Part shown: piece after piece, positions 17,899 to 26,786 of the stretch
How positions within the stretch are numbered: the first letter of the stretch is position 1
Layout of the letters: each line of letters starts with the position of its first letter
NCBI GenBank assembly: GCA_903821605.1
Contig: CAIJLZ010000007.1
Location: 141,392 to 205,391, forward strand
Origin: an uncultured Sphingomonadales bacterium
Lineage (GTDB): Bacteria; Pseudomonadota; Alphaproteobacteria; Sphingomonadales; Sphingomonadaceae
DNA: 64,000 bases
Direction: 5' to 3'
Notes under the pieces: model-generated
What the model was told of the DNA's origin: nothing
What the model saw: only the letters and a program-made list of their open reading frames with translations
Databases searched by the model: none
Position numbers and translations under genes: made by a program

Positions 17899-18240
17899 AT
17901 GAAGTCCATCCGTTCAACCGTTACCCCTGCCGCCATTCTTCTCCTGTTGAGCCTCGCCGGATGCGGCAGCAGCGAGCCGGTGTCTGACATCGCCAACAGC
18001 GAGATGGTTGATATCAACACGACAGATGTTGATCCCGGCACTGTCGGCGATGCCTCTGCGGTTGAGGCCATGGGGCAGGGGGATGTGGATATGACGGGTC
18101 GCCCGGTTGCCGCGCCGAGTACGCCGAAGCCCAGCGCAACGGTTGCCGAGCCGGAATCCGGTAATGGTCAGCAAGCCGCGGTTCAGGATCGGGGCGACAA
18201 AAGCGCAGTCGCGGGCGGAAATACCGCGAGTGCGGACTAA
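17899..18240 (+). CDS. Small lipoprotein of unknown function
   Basis: 113 residues. The N-terminus is a lipoprotein signal: hydrophobic run AAILLLLSLAGC with the lipid-attachment Cys22. The mature part is low-complexity and rich in Ser, Ala, Asp, Gly and Pro with no domain I recognise. The GGGAG ribosome site lies upstream of the ATG at 17899. It follows lipB by 31 bases and precedes another secreted protein. Confidence 0.75.
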   Translation: MKSIRSTVTPAAILLLLSLAGCGSSEPVSDIANSEMVDINTTDVDPGTVGDASAVEAMGQGDVDMTGRPVAAPSTPKPSATVAEPESGNGQQAAVQDRGDKSAVAGGNTASAD

Positions 18241-18278
18241 GTATCGGCGTGCATGAATACAGACCAGGGGTGAAGTTG

Positions 18279-18929
18279 ATGATCCAATCGCCGATTCGCC
18301 AGATGGGGATGTTGATGACGCTGTTGCTTGGGCTGGCTGGCCCGGTGCAGGCCCAAGTGTTCTGGTATCCGCCGCAATATCCGTCGGTCCCGATTTCGGG
18401 CGCGGATAGCCTGGCGGGCCTGCCGCTGCCGCAGGCCACGCCGGCCGAACTTGACGCGGGGCTGTTGTGGAATCTGCGCTCTGGCCTGAATGTCGCGGCG
18501 CTGAAGTGCCAGCAATGGACCGGCTTGTTGCTCGTCGACAATTACAATGCGACGCTGGTTCATCATAAAGCCGAGCTGGCCAAGGCGTATTCGACGCTCG
18601 AAAATTATTTTATCCGGGTCAACAAGACCGGCGGTGCTCGCAAATTCGACGATTATTCGACCCGAACCTATAACGGCTTTTCCAGCTCGATGGGGCAGCG
18701 GAGCTTCTGTCATGTCGCGGGGAAGATCGGCCGGGAGGCGCTGAGCACCCCCAAGGGCCAGATGCTCTCGGTCGCGCGGACGCAATTGCGTGAGCTGCGG
18801 CTGAGCCTGCAAGGCTATTCCGATCCGTTCATGTTGGGGGCCGATCCGCGGCGTCTGTTTGTCGTCCTGCCGTCGTTCGACCACAAATGCTGGAAGCGCG
18901 ATACCTACAAGCCGCAGAAATGCGGCTGA
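18279..18929 (+). CDS. Secreted protein of unknown function
   Basis: 216 residues with a signal peptide (about residues 1-26, ending GPVQAQ). The mature part has a conserved-looking body with four Cys (KCQQWTG, SFCHVAG, HKCWKRD, QKCG) that may form disulfides in the periplasm. I do not recognise the family. The ATG at 18279 has AGGGGTGAAG upstream; a GTG ten codons earlier is also open. It may be co-transcribed with the lipoprotein gene 38 bases upstream. Confidence 0.72.
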   Translation: MIQSPIRQMGMLMTLLLGLAGPVQAQVFWYPPQYPSVPISGADSLAGLPLPQATPAELDAGLLWNLRSGLNVAALKCQQWTGLLLVDNYNATLVHHKAELAKAYSTLENYFIRVNKTGGARKFDDYSTRTYNGFSSSMGQRSFCHVAGKIGREALSTPKGQMLSVARTQLRELRLSLQGYSDPFMLGADPRRLFVVLPSFDHKCWKRDTYKPQKCG

Positions 18930-18966
18930 GCGCCGTCGGGCGGCGACAGAAGTTTGTGGTCCGGGT

Positions 18967-18995
18967 TTGAAAAAATAGCGGTTCATCGCTATGTA
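18967..18995 (+). promoter_or_regulatory. Candidate sigma-70 promoter of the timA-mltA-smr operon
   Basis: TTGAAA (18967-18972) and TATGTA (18990-18995) are 17 bases apart, about 40 bases upstream of the timA start. A 6-bp inverted repeat, ATAGCG-6-CGCTAT, lies in the spacer and could be an operator. Confidence 0.5.
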
Positions 18996-19033
18996 GGATG
19001 AACGGGTGCGACCATGCACACGCGGGAGGTCAA

Positions 19034-19690
19034 GTGACGGAAATTATCATCTTCGCCATGGTGGCTTTGTTTGTTGGTCTGCGGCTCTATAATGTGCTCG
19101 GCCAACGCACCGGCCATGAGCAGCGGCCAATGGCCGACGTGGCCGAGTCGGCACCACTTCCCAAGGTAGGTTTTCCTGCTGAACAACGCGAAACCGCGAC
19201 CAGTGCCGAGCCCGGCTTTACGGGTCATATCGGCAGTTCGGCGATTGATGGCTTGCGCGCTATTGTGTCGGCCGATCCCCAATTCGACAGTGCCCATTTT
19301 CTCGACGGGGCGCGGTCAGCCTATGGCATGATCCTTGATGCCTTTTGGCGCGGGGACGAACGGGCGCTGGCGGAATTGGCCAATCCTGATGTCTGCGCCG
19401 CCTTTACCGATGCAATCCATGCGCGCGAAGCGGATGGCCTGATTCTGGAAAACCGGCTTGTCCGGATCGACCGTTCGGTCATCGAAGCCGCGTCGATTGA
19501 AAACCGCATCGCCCGCATCACGATCCGTTTCGAGGCCGATATTGCCGGTGTGACTCGCGACCGCGACGGCCAGATCGTGGCCGGTTCGCTCAGCGATGCC
19601 GTGCCGACCCGCGACCTTTGGACGTTCAGCCGGAATGTACGCGATAGCAATCCCAACTGGATGCTGGTCGAGACCGACGAAGCGGCCTGA
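19034..19690 (+). CDS. Tim44/TimA-domain protein
   Basis: 218 residues: an N-terminal membrane anchor (EIIIFAMVALFVGLRLYNVLG), a flexible linker, and a C-terminal Tim44-like domain (about 85-215; FLDGARSAYGMILDAFWRGD, RITIRFEADIAGV, WTFSRNV). In mitochondria Tim44 recruits the import motor; in alphaproteobacteria TimA is a membrane-associated protein of unclear role. The GTG at 19034 has a perfect GGGAGG. It is followed after 4 bases by mltA, an arrangement common in this group. Confidence 0.85.
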   Translation: MTEIIIFAMVALFVGLRLYNVLGQRTGHEQRPMADVAESAPLPKVGFPAEQRETATSAEPGFTGHIGSSAIDGLRAIVSADPQFDSAHFLDGARSAYGMILDAFWRGDERALAELANPDVCAAFTDAIHAREADGLILENRLVRIDRSVIEAASIENRIARITIRFEADIAGVTRDRDGQIVAGSLSDAVPTRDLWTFSRNVRDSNPNWMLVETDEAA

Positions 19691-19694
19691 GCCC

Positions 19695-20960
19695 ATGCGC
19701 CGGATCATTCCCGCCCTGTCGGCAGCCTTGCTGTTGTCCGCTTGTGCCGGGGCGATCGTACCCAAGGCCCGACCGAAATCCGCGCCGCCACCTAAGGTGG
19801 TTGCGCCCCTGCTGCCGCGCCCGGTGATCCGTCCGCCTGTCGCGCCGTCGGCGCCGGTGGTGCTGCCGAAGGACAATGCCCGCTCGGCCGGAGTGCGCGC
19901 TGGTGCGCCGATTGCGGGTCTCGACATCACGGATCGCGATGCTCGTGCGGCGCTTGTCGCGTTGCGGGCGAACTGCCCCTCGCTATTGCGGCGCACCGAT
20001 CAGACAGGGTTGACCCGGCAGGCTGATTGGCAACTCGTTTGCTCGGCTGTCACCAGCTGGCCGGATGGGGAGGCGCGCAACTTCTTCGCCCGCTATTTTG
20101 AAACGGTGGTGGTGGGCGACGGCAATGCCTTTGCGACGGGCTATTATGAGCCTGAAATCGCTGGCTCCCGCGTGCGCGCACCCGGCTATAACGTGCCCGT
20201 CTATCGCCGCCCGCCAGAATTGGCAGAGGTTGATCTTGGCCAATTCTCCGATACGCTCAAGGGCAAGAAAATCCGTGGCCGGGTGTCCGGTAACAGTTTC
20301 GTGCCCTTTCCGGAACGCGCAGAGATTGTGCGCGGCGCATTGGCGAACCGCAGTCTGGAACTGGCATGGGCGGCGGACGAGGTCGCCTTCTTCTTCTTGC
20401 AAGTGCAGGGTTCCGGGCGGCTCCGCCTGCCGGATGGTTCGGTCATGCGGATCGGTTATGACAGCCAGAATGGCCGTGACTATACCGGCATCGGTAAGTT
20501 GATGAAGGATCGCGGGCTGCTGGGCCCTAGCCAATCCAGCATGCAGGGCATTGTCGCTTGGTTGCACGCCAATCCAGAGCAGGCCCACGCGATCATGAAC
20601 GAGAATCGTAGCTTTGTCTTTTTCCGCGAAATTACCGGTCCGGGACCGGTGGGGGCGCTGGGCGTGCCGGTGACGGGTCGGACATCGCTGGCGGTGGACC
20701 CTGCTTATGTCCCACTTGGTGCGCCCGTGTGGCTGACGCTGGATCGCGCCGAGGCCAGTGGCCTGTGGGTGTCGCAGGATACCGGTGGCGCGATCAAGGG
20801 CGCAAACCGCTTCGACACCTTCTGGGGCGCGGGTAATGAAGCCGAACGCATTGCCGGGGGCATGTCTGGTCGTGGCCAAGCCATGATCATGGTGCCGATC
20901 GGCACGTTATCGCGAATCGCATCTGGCGCGGCGATGAGCAATGCGCCGGCTCAGCGTTGA
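19695..20960 (+). CDS. mltA: Membrane-bound lytic murein transglycosylase A
   Basis: A 421-residue lipoprotein (lipobox LLSAC, Cys17) that cleaves glycan strands to 1,6-anhydromuropeptides. After a Pro-rich linker come the MltA domain (FATGYYEPEIAGSRV, AFFFLQVQGSGRLRLPDG) and the 3D domain with VDPAYVPLGAPVWL and QDTGGAIKGANRFDTFWGAG, holding the catalytic aspartate. The start at 19695 is chosen for the signal peptide; an upstream in-frame extension exists. Its 3' end overlaps the Smr gene by 20 bases. Confidence 0.94.
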   Translation: MRRIIPALSAALLLSACAGAIVPKARPKSAPPPKVVAPLLPRPVIRPPVAPSAPVVLPKDNARSAGVRAGAPIAGLDITDRDARAALVALRANCPSLLRRTDQTGLTRQADWQLVCSAVTSWPDGEARNFFARYFETVVVGDGNAFATGYYEPEIAGSRVRAPGYNVPVYRRPPELAEVDLGQFSDTLKGKKIRGRVSGNSFVPFPERAEIVRGALANRSLELAWAADEVAFFFLQVQGSGRLRLPDGSVMRIGYDSQNGRDYTGIGKLMKDRGLLGPSQSSMQGIVAWLHANPEQAHAIMNENRSFVFFREITGPGPVGALGVPVTGRTSLAVDPAYVPLGAPVWLTLDRAEASGLWVSQDTGGAIKGANRFDTFWGAGNEAERIAGGMSGRGQAMIMVPIGTLSRIASGAAMSNAPAQR

Positions 20961-21492
20961 AGAGCAGCAATTATGGGACCGTCTCGCGCAGACGGTGAAC
21001 CCCATGCACGCCCGCCCGGTATTGCGGCCACAGCCCTTTTCCGGTGCGCCCAGAGCTGCGGTTGAAGCGCCGGTCGTCGCACGTCCCAAGGGCCGGGTGC
21101 CCGAGACGCGCCCCCTTGTGCCGCCGCCAAAGCCGCCCGCCCCGGTGATCGCCAACACGCTTGATGGCGCGTGGGACCGGCGGCTGGGGAACGGACGGGC
21201 GGCACCGGATTATGTGATCGACCTGCACGGCCACACCCTTGATTCCGCTTGGCGCTATCTTGACCATGGTCTGGAACGGGCGCTGCGGCAGCAGGCGCGT
21301 TTGGTGCTGCTGATCACCGGCAAGCCACGCAGCGCCGAACGGGTGGGCGATGATCGACGCGGGATCATTCGTGCCAAGATCGCCGATTGGCTGACCAGTT
21401 CACGCTTCGCACGCCAAATTGCGGCCGTGCGCAACGCCCATCCCCGCCATGGCGGCACTGGCGCACTTTATCTGGTCCTGCGCCGTCATTAA
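20941..21492 (+). CDS. Smr-domain protein
   Basis: 183 residues. The Smr domain (about 95-180) has IDLHGHTLDSAWRYLD, LVLLITGKPR and the C-terminal RHGGTGALYLVLRR. Smr domains bind and often nick nucleic acid. The N-terminal half is Pro/Ala-rich and begins RRLSVEEQQLWDRL, typical of the short alphaproteobacterial Smr proteins that follow mltA. The substrate is unknown. Confidence 0.9.
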   Translation: MRRLSVEEQQLWDRLAQTVNPMHARPVLRPQPFSGAPRAAVEAPVVARPKGRVPETRPLVPPPKPPAPVIANTLDGAWDRRLGNGRAAPDYVIDLHGHTLDSAWRYLDHGLERALRQQARLVLLITGKPRSAERVGDDRRGIIRAKIADWLTSSRFARQIAAVRNAHPRHGGTGALYLVLRRH

Positions 21493-21500
21493 GAGGCGGA

Positions 21501-21923
21501 TCAGCCTTCGATGACTGCGGTGCCGGGATGGCGCTTGTCGAGGAACTTGCCCAATAGGCGCAGATTTCTTGTGTTGGAGCGGAAGAAATAGTCGGGGATC
21601 GCGCCCAATAAAGGAATGGCGCTGAACAGCGTATCAAGCGCGACATTGCTTGCCATGCGCGCCATCAGCCATTTCGATGCTCCGAGATTGCGCGCTTCCC
21701 ACACGATCCATGCCCCCATGAGGGTGGCGATGGTTGGCCCTGCGAACGGGATGAAGTCGAGCAACACATCAAGACCGATCCGCTTATTGGTGCCGGGAAT
21801 GGTGATCAGCCCTTCAAGCAGTCGCTCCATGCCCTCTACCCGTCGGCGCACTGCCGCGGGGGAGCGGGAAATGCCGGGCATATTGTCTGCAAGTCGATCA
21901 AAGTGATCGGGGCGCACCGCCAT
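21501..21923 (-). CDS. DUF4112 family protein
   Basis: 140 residues with one or two hydrophobic segments around LLDFIPFAGPTIATLMGAWIVW and a second conserved stretch LFSAIPLLGAIPDYFFRSNTRN. These are hallmarks of DUF4112, a small membrane-associated family of unknown function. The ATG at 21923 is preceded by an in-frame TTG; I keep the ATG. It sits alone between smr (convergent) and the solute-binding genes. Confidence 0.82.
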   Translation of the reverse strand: MAVRPDHFDRLADNMPGISRSPAAVRRRVEGMERLLEGLITIPGTNKRIGLDVLLDFIPFAGPTIATLMGAWIVWEARNLGASKWLMARMASNVALDTLFSAIPLLGAIPDYFFRSNTRNLRLLGKFLDKRHPGTAVIEG

Positions 21924-21989
21924 CAAGCTTCTCCAAGGGCATGATTGCCCTGTGTCACTGCACGTGAAATGGGGCCGGAAGTGGCTGGT

Positions 21990-23468
21990 TCAAGGGCGGG
22001 CGCGGCCAAATCTGATCAGATCAATCGGATGGATCGCCCGCCCATTGGGGGTGAATCCATCGAGCGTCGGGGCGACCAGCGACCAGCGGATGGGCCGGAA
22101 CAGCGGGATGAACGGTGTGGTGTCATTATAGGATGACGCGGCGGTCCGCAGGGCGTCGATGCGCTGTTCGGGGGTTGCGGCATCCTTCGCCTCGATCAGT
22201 TTACCATCGGCGAAATGGTCGCATATCCGGCCCGGTACGCACATGAATTGGCGCAAATACCAACTTGCCGTGTCGGCGGGCGCCACCATGTCGATCAGCC
22301 ATAAATCGGCGTCGGCAGCATTGCCGCGCTCAATCGGTACACCGATCCGTGCCCATTGTGTGCGCAAATGGCGAAATAGCAGGTCGCTGCCATGGCCCGA
22401 TGGCAGGGCGAGACGAAGGGTGGGGATTTCATGGCCTGACGCCGTCCATTCGGCCAATTGTGCGCGGGCGAATGCTTCGCGCTCATCTTGCCCCATGGTG
22501 ATCCACGTGCTGGCCGGTGCGTCGGGTAAGTCCGCGAGCCGGGGCGGGAGCAAGCTTTCCTGCGCCATATCCCGCGCGAGATCAAAGCTATGAAGCAGGG
22601 CAGGGCGATCAATCGCCATGGCCAGCGCCCGGCGGATGGCCGGTTCCTGCAAAAATGTCTGTTTGCTGCCGATTGCCAGTCCGAACAGCCCGTTTGTGGG
22701 GTCGACTTGCAACTGGCGGTCGTTGATCCGGGCAGCGGCGACAAGCGGCAGATCCTGCAACTGGCCATTCAGGACAAGATGGGTCCAGCCACGCGCGAAG
22801 CGCGCTACGGCGAGTGGGGCCTTTTCGGCGCGGATCTTCACGCTCGTCAACGTCTTGCCATCCACCGCGGCAAGCGACTTGCCATCAATGTCGACCGGGA
22901 CCAGCACCCAGCCCTGTTCCGTCTGCTTGACGATTTTCAGCGGCCCCGTCCCGCGTAATGAGCGGCCGAATAGCAGCCCGGCCTCAGGTTGGGCCAAGGC
23001 CGTCAATAATTCGGGTCGCGCACTGGTCAGCCGGATCTCGATCACCTGTGGCGTCACGGCGCGGATGGATTCGACCGCGTTAAACTGCGGCGAAAGGGGG
23101 TTGGCCGGATTGTTGACCAGCGACCGTCTCAGCCGCTCGGCGATGGCACGCGCACTCAACCAGTCCGGGCGAGGGCCTTCACTATTGCCGTCGGTCAGGC
23201 GAAAAATCAGGCTGCGTCCCTGATCGACAATCGCCCAGCGGCTGGCGAGTCCCGGCTGGACCTGTGCGGCGGCATCGAAACGGACCAAGCCCTGTGCAGT
23301 CGCCGCGAGCATGACCGCGCGAGCGGGATCGACAGGCTGGATCGCCGGGTCTTTAACCGTCAACTGGTCGCCGATGACCGAGATGTCGAGCTGCTCTTGC
23401 TGCTCGTCACCACAGCCAGCAAGCAAGGCAAGCAGGCAGAGGGGAAGGGCAATCCGCTTGAGCGTCAT
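21990..23468 (-). CDS. Family 5 solute-binding lipoprotein (second copy)
   Basis: 492 residues with a lipoprotein signal (LLALLAGCGDE, Cys19). It has the overall plan of peptide/nickel-binding proteins of ABC importers (SBP_bac_5): LVRFDAAAQVQPGLASRWAI near the start and AIRRALAMAIDRPALL in the middle. The match is looser than in the gene before it, so it may be a diverged duplicate. It starts inside the end of the first solute-binding gene (ATGA). No permease or ATPase gene is near. Confidence 0.85.
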   Translation of the reverse strand: MTLKRIALPLCLLALLAGCGDEQQEQLDISVIGDQLTVKDPAIQPVDPARAVMLAATAQGLVRFDAAAQVQPGLASRWAIVDQGRSLIFRLTDGNSEGPRPDWLSARAIAERLRRSLVNNPANPLSPQFNAVESIRAVTPQVIEIRLTSARPELLTALAQPEAGLLFGRSLRGTGPLKIVKQTEQGWVLVPVDIDGKSLAAVDGKTLTSVKIRAEKAPLAVARFARGWTHLVLNGQLQDLPLVAAARINDRQLQVDPTNGLFGLAIGSKQTFLQEPAIRRALAMAIDRPALLHSFDLARDMAQESLLPPRLADLPDAPASTWITMGQDEREAFARAQLAEWTASGHEIPTLRLALPSGHGSDLLFRHLRTQWARIGVPIERGNAADADLWLIDMVAPADTASWYLRQFMCVPGRICDHFADGKLIEAKDAATPEQRIDALRTAASSYNDTTPFIPLFRPIRWSLVAPTLDGFTPNGRAIHPIDLIRFGRARP

Positions 23469-25033
23469 GATGAGGTCAGATCTCCGGCAGCGATGCTCAG
23501 CGTGCGGCTAGGATGAATGTTGAGGGCATTATCCTGCCACCCCCGCACGCGCGGGGCAACAAGGCTCCGTCCCGCATAGAAATAAATCGGCATGATCGGG
23601 CTGTCCGCCAATAATTGTTCCTCCGCGACGCGCATCAATTGCGCGCGCGCTGCCGGATCAGCAGTGCCCTGTGCCCGTGACAGCGCCGCATCGAAGGCGG
23701 GGCTGTCATAACCGGAATAGTTTAGCCCCTTGGCGGTCGAACGGTGGACACCAAGCAGATTTTCGGGCGTCGGCATGTCGGCGACCCAGCCCGCGCGCGC
23801 CATTTCGAAATCGCCGCGCCGCATGGCTGCAAAATGCAGCCCGGCCTCGGTGTTAAACAGCGATAATTGGACGCCAAGCGGTGCCCACATGGCGGCAATG
23901 GCGGTGGCAACGCGGCGATGATCTCGGTCGCTGTTGAAGCGTAGCGTGAACCGCAGTGGCCGGTCGTGATCATAGCCCGCCTGCATCAGCAACTGCCGGG
24001 CCAGCGCCTGTCGCTTGGCCATCGGCCAGTCTGCCCATTTCGGCCGCAACGTTGGCGAGGCAATGCCGGGCGGCACGAGTCCCCAGGCAGGCGTTGTGCC
24101 GGTGCGGATCAGGCGATTCGCGATCCACTCGCGGTCAATTGTCATGCTGAGGGCTTGGCGGATGCGGGGGTCGTTGAACGGCGGATGGCGGGTATTGAAG
24201 ACATAATAATAGCTAGCGAGCAGCGGCATGACATGCACGCTGGCGCCAAGTTCGCGGCGCAGTTGATCCACCCGGGTCGGGGGGAAATCAGCCGTGGTAT
24301 CAGCCTGACCGGTCTCGAAACGGCGCAGTGCCGTCAGCTTGTCGGGTACCGGCAACCACCGCACATGCGGCACCGGTGGCGCGCCTTCATGCCAATGGGG
24401 ATTGGGCTCCAACAGCATATGGTCATTCAATTGCCATTCTCGCAGGCGATATGCCCCCGATGTGACCAGCGGGCGTTCGGCGGTCCAGCCATCCCCAAGC
24501 GATCTGATCCGGTGCATCGGTAATGCGACCATCGCGCGTTGGGCGAGAAGATCGGGCAGTGCCGGATCAGGTTGGCGCAGTTGCACCTCCACCACCTTCG
24601 GGCCTTTGGCTGTGACATGTTGGATGCCGTCGAACAATTCCTTGGTCGGGGCGGCGGTCGCAGTGGCATAGAGCCGGGCAAAGCCATCGGCGAAGACCTG
24701 CGCGTCAATCGGCGTGCCATCCGAAAAACGGACGCCGGGCTTTAAGTAGAACGTCCAGATCAGCCCGTCCGCCGAGCTTGTCCAGCGTTGCGCAATCCCC
24801 GGCTCCGCCTTGCCCGCACCATTGAACCGGGTCAGCCCCTCGAACATATCAATCGAGACCCGACTGGACGATACATCGGATAGTTTTTGCGGATCGATGG
24901 TCTTGGCGTCATCTTCCGACAGGCGGACCAGCGTATCAGTCGGCAGCGGAGCGGTGTGGCGCGATCCCGGGTCACAGGCGGCGACCGCCAGTGACAGCAT
25001 AAGCGTGAGAACGCGGACCGCCGCTCTTGTCAT
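23465..25033 (-). CDS. Family 5 solute-binding lipoprotein (first copy)
   Basis: 522 residues, lipoprotein signal SLAVAACDPG (Cys20). Strong SBP_bac_5 features: DDAKTIDPQKLSDVSSSRV, MFEGLTRFNGAGKAEPGIAQRW, GVRFSDGTPIDAQVFADGFARL, and IRQALSMTIDREWIANRL. Proteins of this family deliver oligopeptides or related ligands to an inner-membrane ABC importer. It overlaps nadE upstream and the second solute-binding gene downstream by four bases each, so the three form one translational unit. Confidence 0.9.
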   Translation of the reverse strand: MTRAAVRVLTLMLSLAVAACDPGSRHTAPLPTDTLVRLSEDDAKTIDPQKLSDVSSSRVSIDMFEGLTRFNGAGKAEPGIAQRWTSSADGLIWTFYLKPGVRFSDGTPIDAQVFADGFARLYATATAAPTKELFDGIQHVTAKGPKVVEVQLRQPDPALPDLLAQRAMVALPMHRIRSLGDGWTAERPLVTSGAYRLREWQLNDHMLLEPNPHWHEGAPPVPHVRWLPVPDKLTALRRFETGQADTTADFPPTRVDQLRRELGASVHVMPLLASYYYVFNTRHPPFNDPRIRQALSMTIDREWIANRLIRTGTTPAWGLVPPGIASPTLRPKWADWPMAKRQALARQLLMQAGYDHDRPLRFTLRFNSDRDHRRVATAIAAMWAPLGVQLSLFNTEAGLHFAAMRRGDFEMARAGWVADMPTPENLLGVHRSTAKGLNYSGYDSPAFDAALSRAQGTADPAARAQLMRVAEEQLLADSPIMPIYFYAGRSLVAPRVRGWQDNALNIHPSRTLSIAAGDLTSS

Positions 25034-26685
25034 GCAGTGCGGAACCCGTTGGTGATGGGGTAGCGCCGGTCGCGGCCGAAGTTGCGACGGCCAAGCTTGA
25101 CCCCCGGCGGGGCCTGTCGCCGCTTATATTCGGCGAGGCAGAGCAGGCGCTCCATCCGCGCCACCACATCACGTTCAAAGCCGCGTGCCGTTACCTCGTC
25201 GACCGACAGTTCCTCTTCGACCAGCCCATGCAGAATCTGGTCGAGAATGTCATAAGGCGGCAAGCTGTCTTCGTCCTTCTGATCTGGCCGCAATTCCGCG
25301 CTGGGCGGTTTGGTGATCACGCGATCCGGCATGACCGGCCCGTCGGGACCAAGGGCGAGACGCGGCTTATGCGCATTGCGCCAGCGGCAAAGGTCGAACA
25401 CCGTCAGCTTATACGCATCCTTGAGGACATTATAGCCGCCCGCCATGTCGCCATAAATAGTGGCATAGCCGACCGACATCTCGCTTTTGTTGCCGGTGGT
25501 CAGCAGCATATGGCCGAATTTGTTGGAGATACCCATCAGCGTCACACCACGGATGCGCGACTGGATATTTTCTTCGGTCAGGTCTTGGTCCCGGCCGGTG
25601 AAGATATCGGTCAGCATCGTGCCGAATGCGTTGACGGCCGGTTCAATAGCGACCGTGTCGAGTCGACAGCCCAACATTGCGGCACAACCTGCCGCATCGT
25701 CGAGCGACTCTTGCGAGGTGAAGCGCGAGGGCAGCATCACGCACCATACCCGGTCCGATCCGAGCGCATCGACCGCGACCGCCGCCGACAGCGCCGAATC
25801 GATGCCGCCCGACAGGCCAAGCACCACGCCGGGGAAGCGGTTGGTGTTCACATAATCGCGCAAGCCAATCATCATGGCGTGATAAATATCGGCCGGCGTA
25901 GGATCGAGGGTCGCCACGGTGCCGGTGGCGCAGCGCCAGCCGGTGGTGGTGCGGTGCCATGTCGCGACGGTGACGGTTTCTTCCCAGTCAGGCAACTGAA
26001 CGGCGATGCTGCCGTCCGGGTTGGTGACAAAGGATGAACCGTCGAACACGACCTCGTCTTGTCCGCCGACGCGGTTGAGATAGACGAGGGGCAGGCCGGT
26101 CTCGCGCACGCGCTCGGCGACCAGTTCGCGGCGTAGTTCGTCCTTGCCGATTTCGAACGGACTGCCATTGGGCACCAGCAGCAGTTCCGCGCCACATGCG
26201 CGTAAATGGGCCGCGACCGCCGGCGACCAGATATCTTCGCAGATGGGTAGTCCCAGCTTCACGCCACGAAAGTCCACTGGTTCCGGCAGGGGGCCGGGTT
26301 CGAACAGGCGCTTTTCATCGAACGTACCGTAATTCGGCAGTTGATGTTTGATCCGCGTCGCCGCGATCTTGCCGCCGTCAAGCAGGCAGATGACGTTGTG
26401 CAGACGTCCTGCGTCCATCATCACCGAGCCGACGAGCATCGCAGGGCCGCCATCTGCGGTGTCCTGCGCTAGCTGTTCCATCAACGCGGCGGCGCGGGCG
26501 ATCAGTGCCGGTTTCATCACCAGATCCTCTGGCGGATAGCCGATGAGCTGCATCTCTGGATACAGGATCAGGTCGGCATCGCCATGGTCGGCGCGCACCC
26601 GGCGAATCGCCTCCATGTTGGCCGAAAGGTCGCCAACGCGTTGGGAGAGCTGCGCAAGCACGAGGGTAAGCTGATTTGTCATCAT
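25030..26685 (-). CDS. nadE: Glutamine-dependent NAD+ synthetase
   Basis: Final step of NAD synthesis: amidation of deamido-NAD with ATP, using ammonia from glutamine. The N-terminal carbon-nitrogen hydrolase domain (about 1-245) has the Glu (YPEMQLIGYPPEDLV), Lys and Cys (LPICEDIW) of the amidase triad. The synthetase domain has the PP-loop LGLSGGIDSALSAA near residue 290. About 550 residues, family length. ATG at 26685 or 26682; an upstream in-frame extension to 26781 is unlikely. It is divergent from prs. Confidence 0.95.
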   Translation of the reverse strand: MMTNQLTLVLAQLSQRVGDLSANMEAIRRVRADHGDADLILYPEMQLIGYPPEDLVMKPALIARAAALMEQLAQDTADGGPAMLVGSVMMDAGRLHNVICLLDGGKIAATRIKHQLPNYGTFDEKRLFEPGPLPEPVDFRGVKLGLPICEDIWSPAVAAHLRACGAELLLVPNGSPFEIGKDELRRELVAERVRETGLPLVYLNRVGGQDEVVFDGSSFVTNPDGSIAVQLPDWEETVTVATWHRTTTGWRCATGTVATLDPTPADIYHAMMIGLRDYVNTNRFPGVVLGLSGGIDSALSAAVAVDALGSDRVWCVMLPSRFTSQESLDDAAGCAAMLGCRLDTVAIEPAVNAFGTMLTDIFTGRDQDLTEENIQSRIRGVTLMGISNKFGHMLLTTGNKSEMSVGYATIYGDMAGGYNVLKDAYKLTVFDLCRWRNAHKPRLALGPDGPVMPDRVITKPPSAELRPDQKDEDSLPPYDILDQILHGLVEEELSVDEVTARGFERDVVARMERLLCLAEYKRRQAPPGVKLGRRNFGRDRRYPITNGFRTA

Positions 26686-26786
26686 AAAAGCTTTAGCATT
26701 TACGCTCCATCGGGCAACCACCCCCTTTCCCCCGACGGTCATGATGGCTAAGGAGGCCCGGACATTTCCGCGCGGGGGCAAACTGC

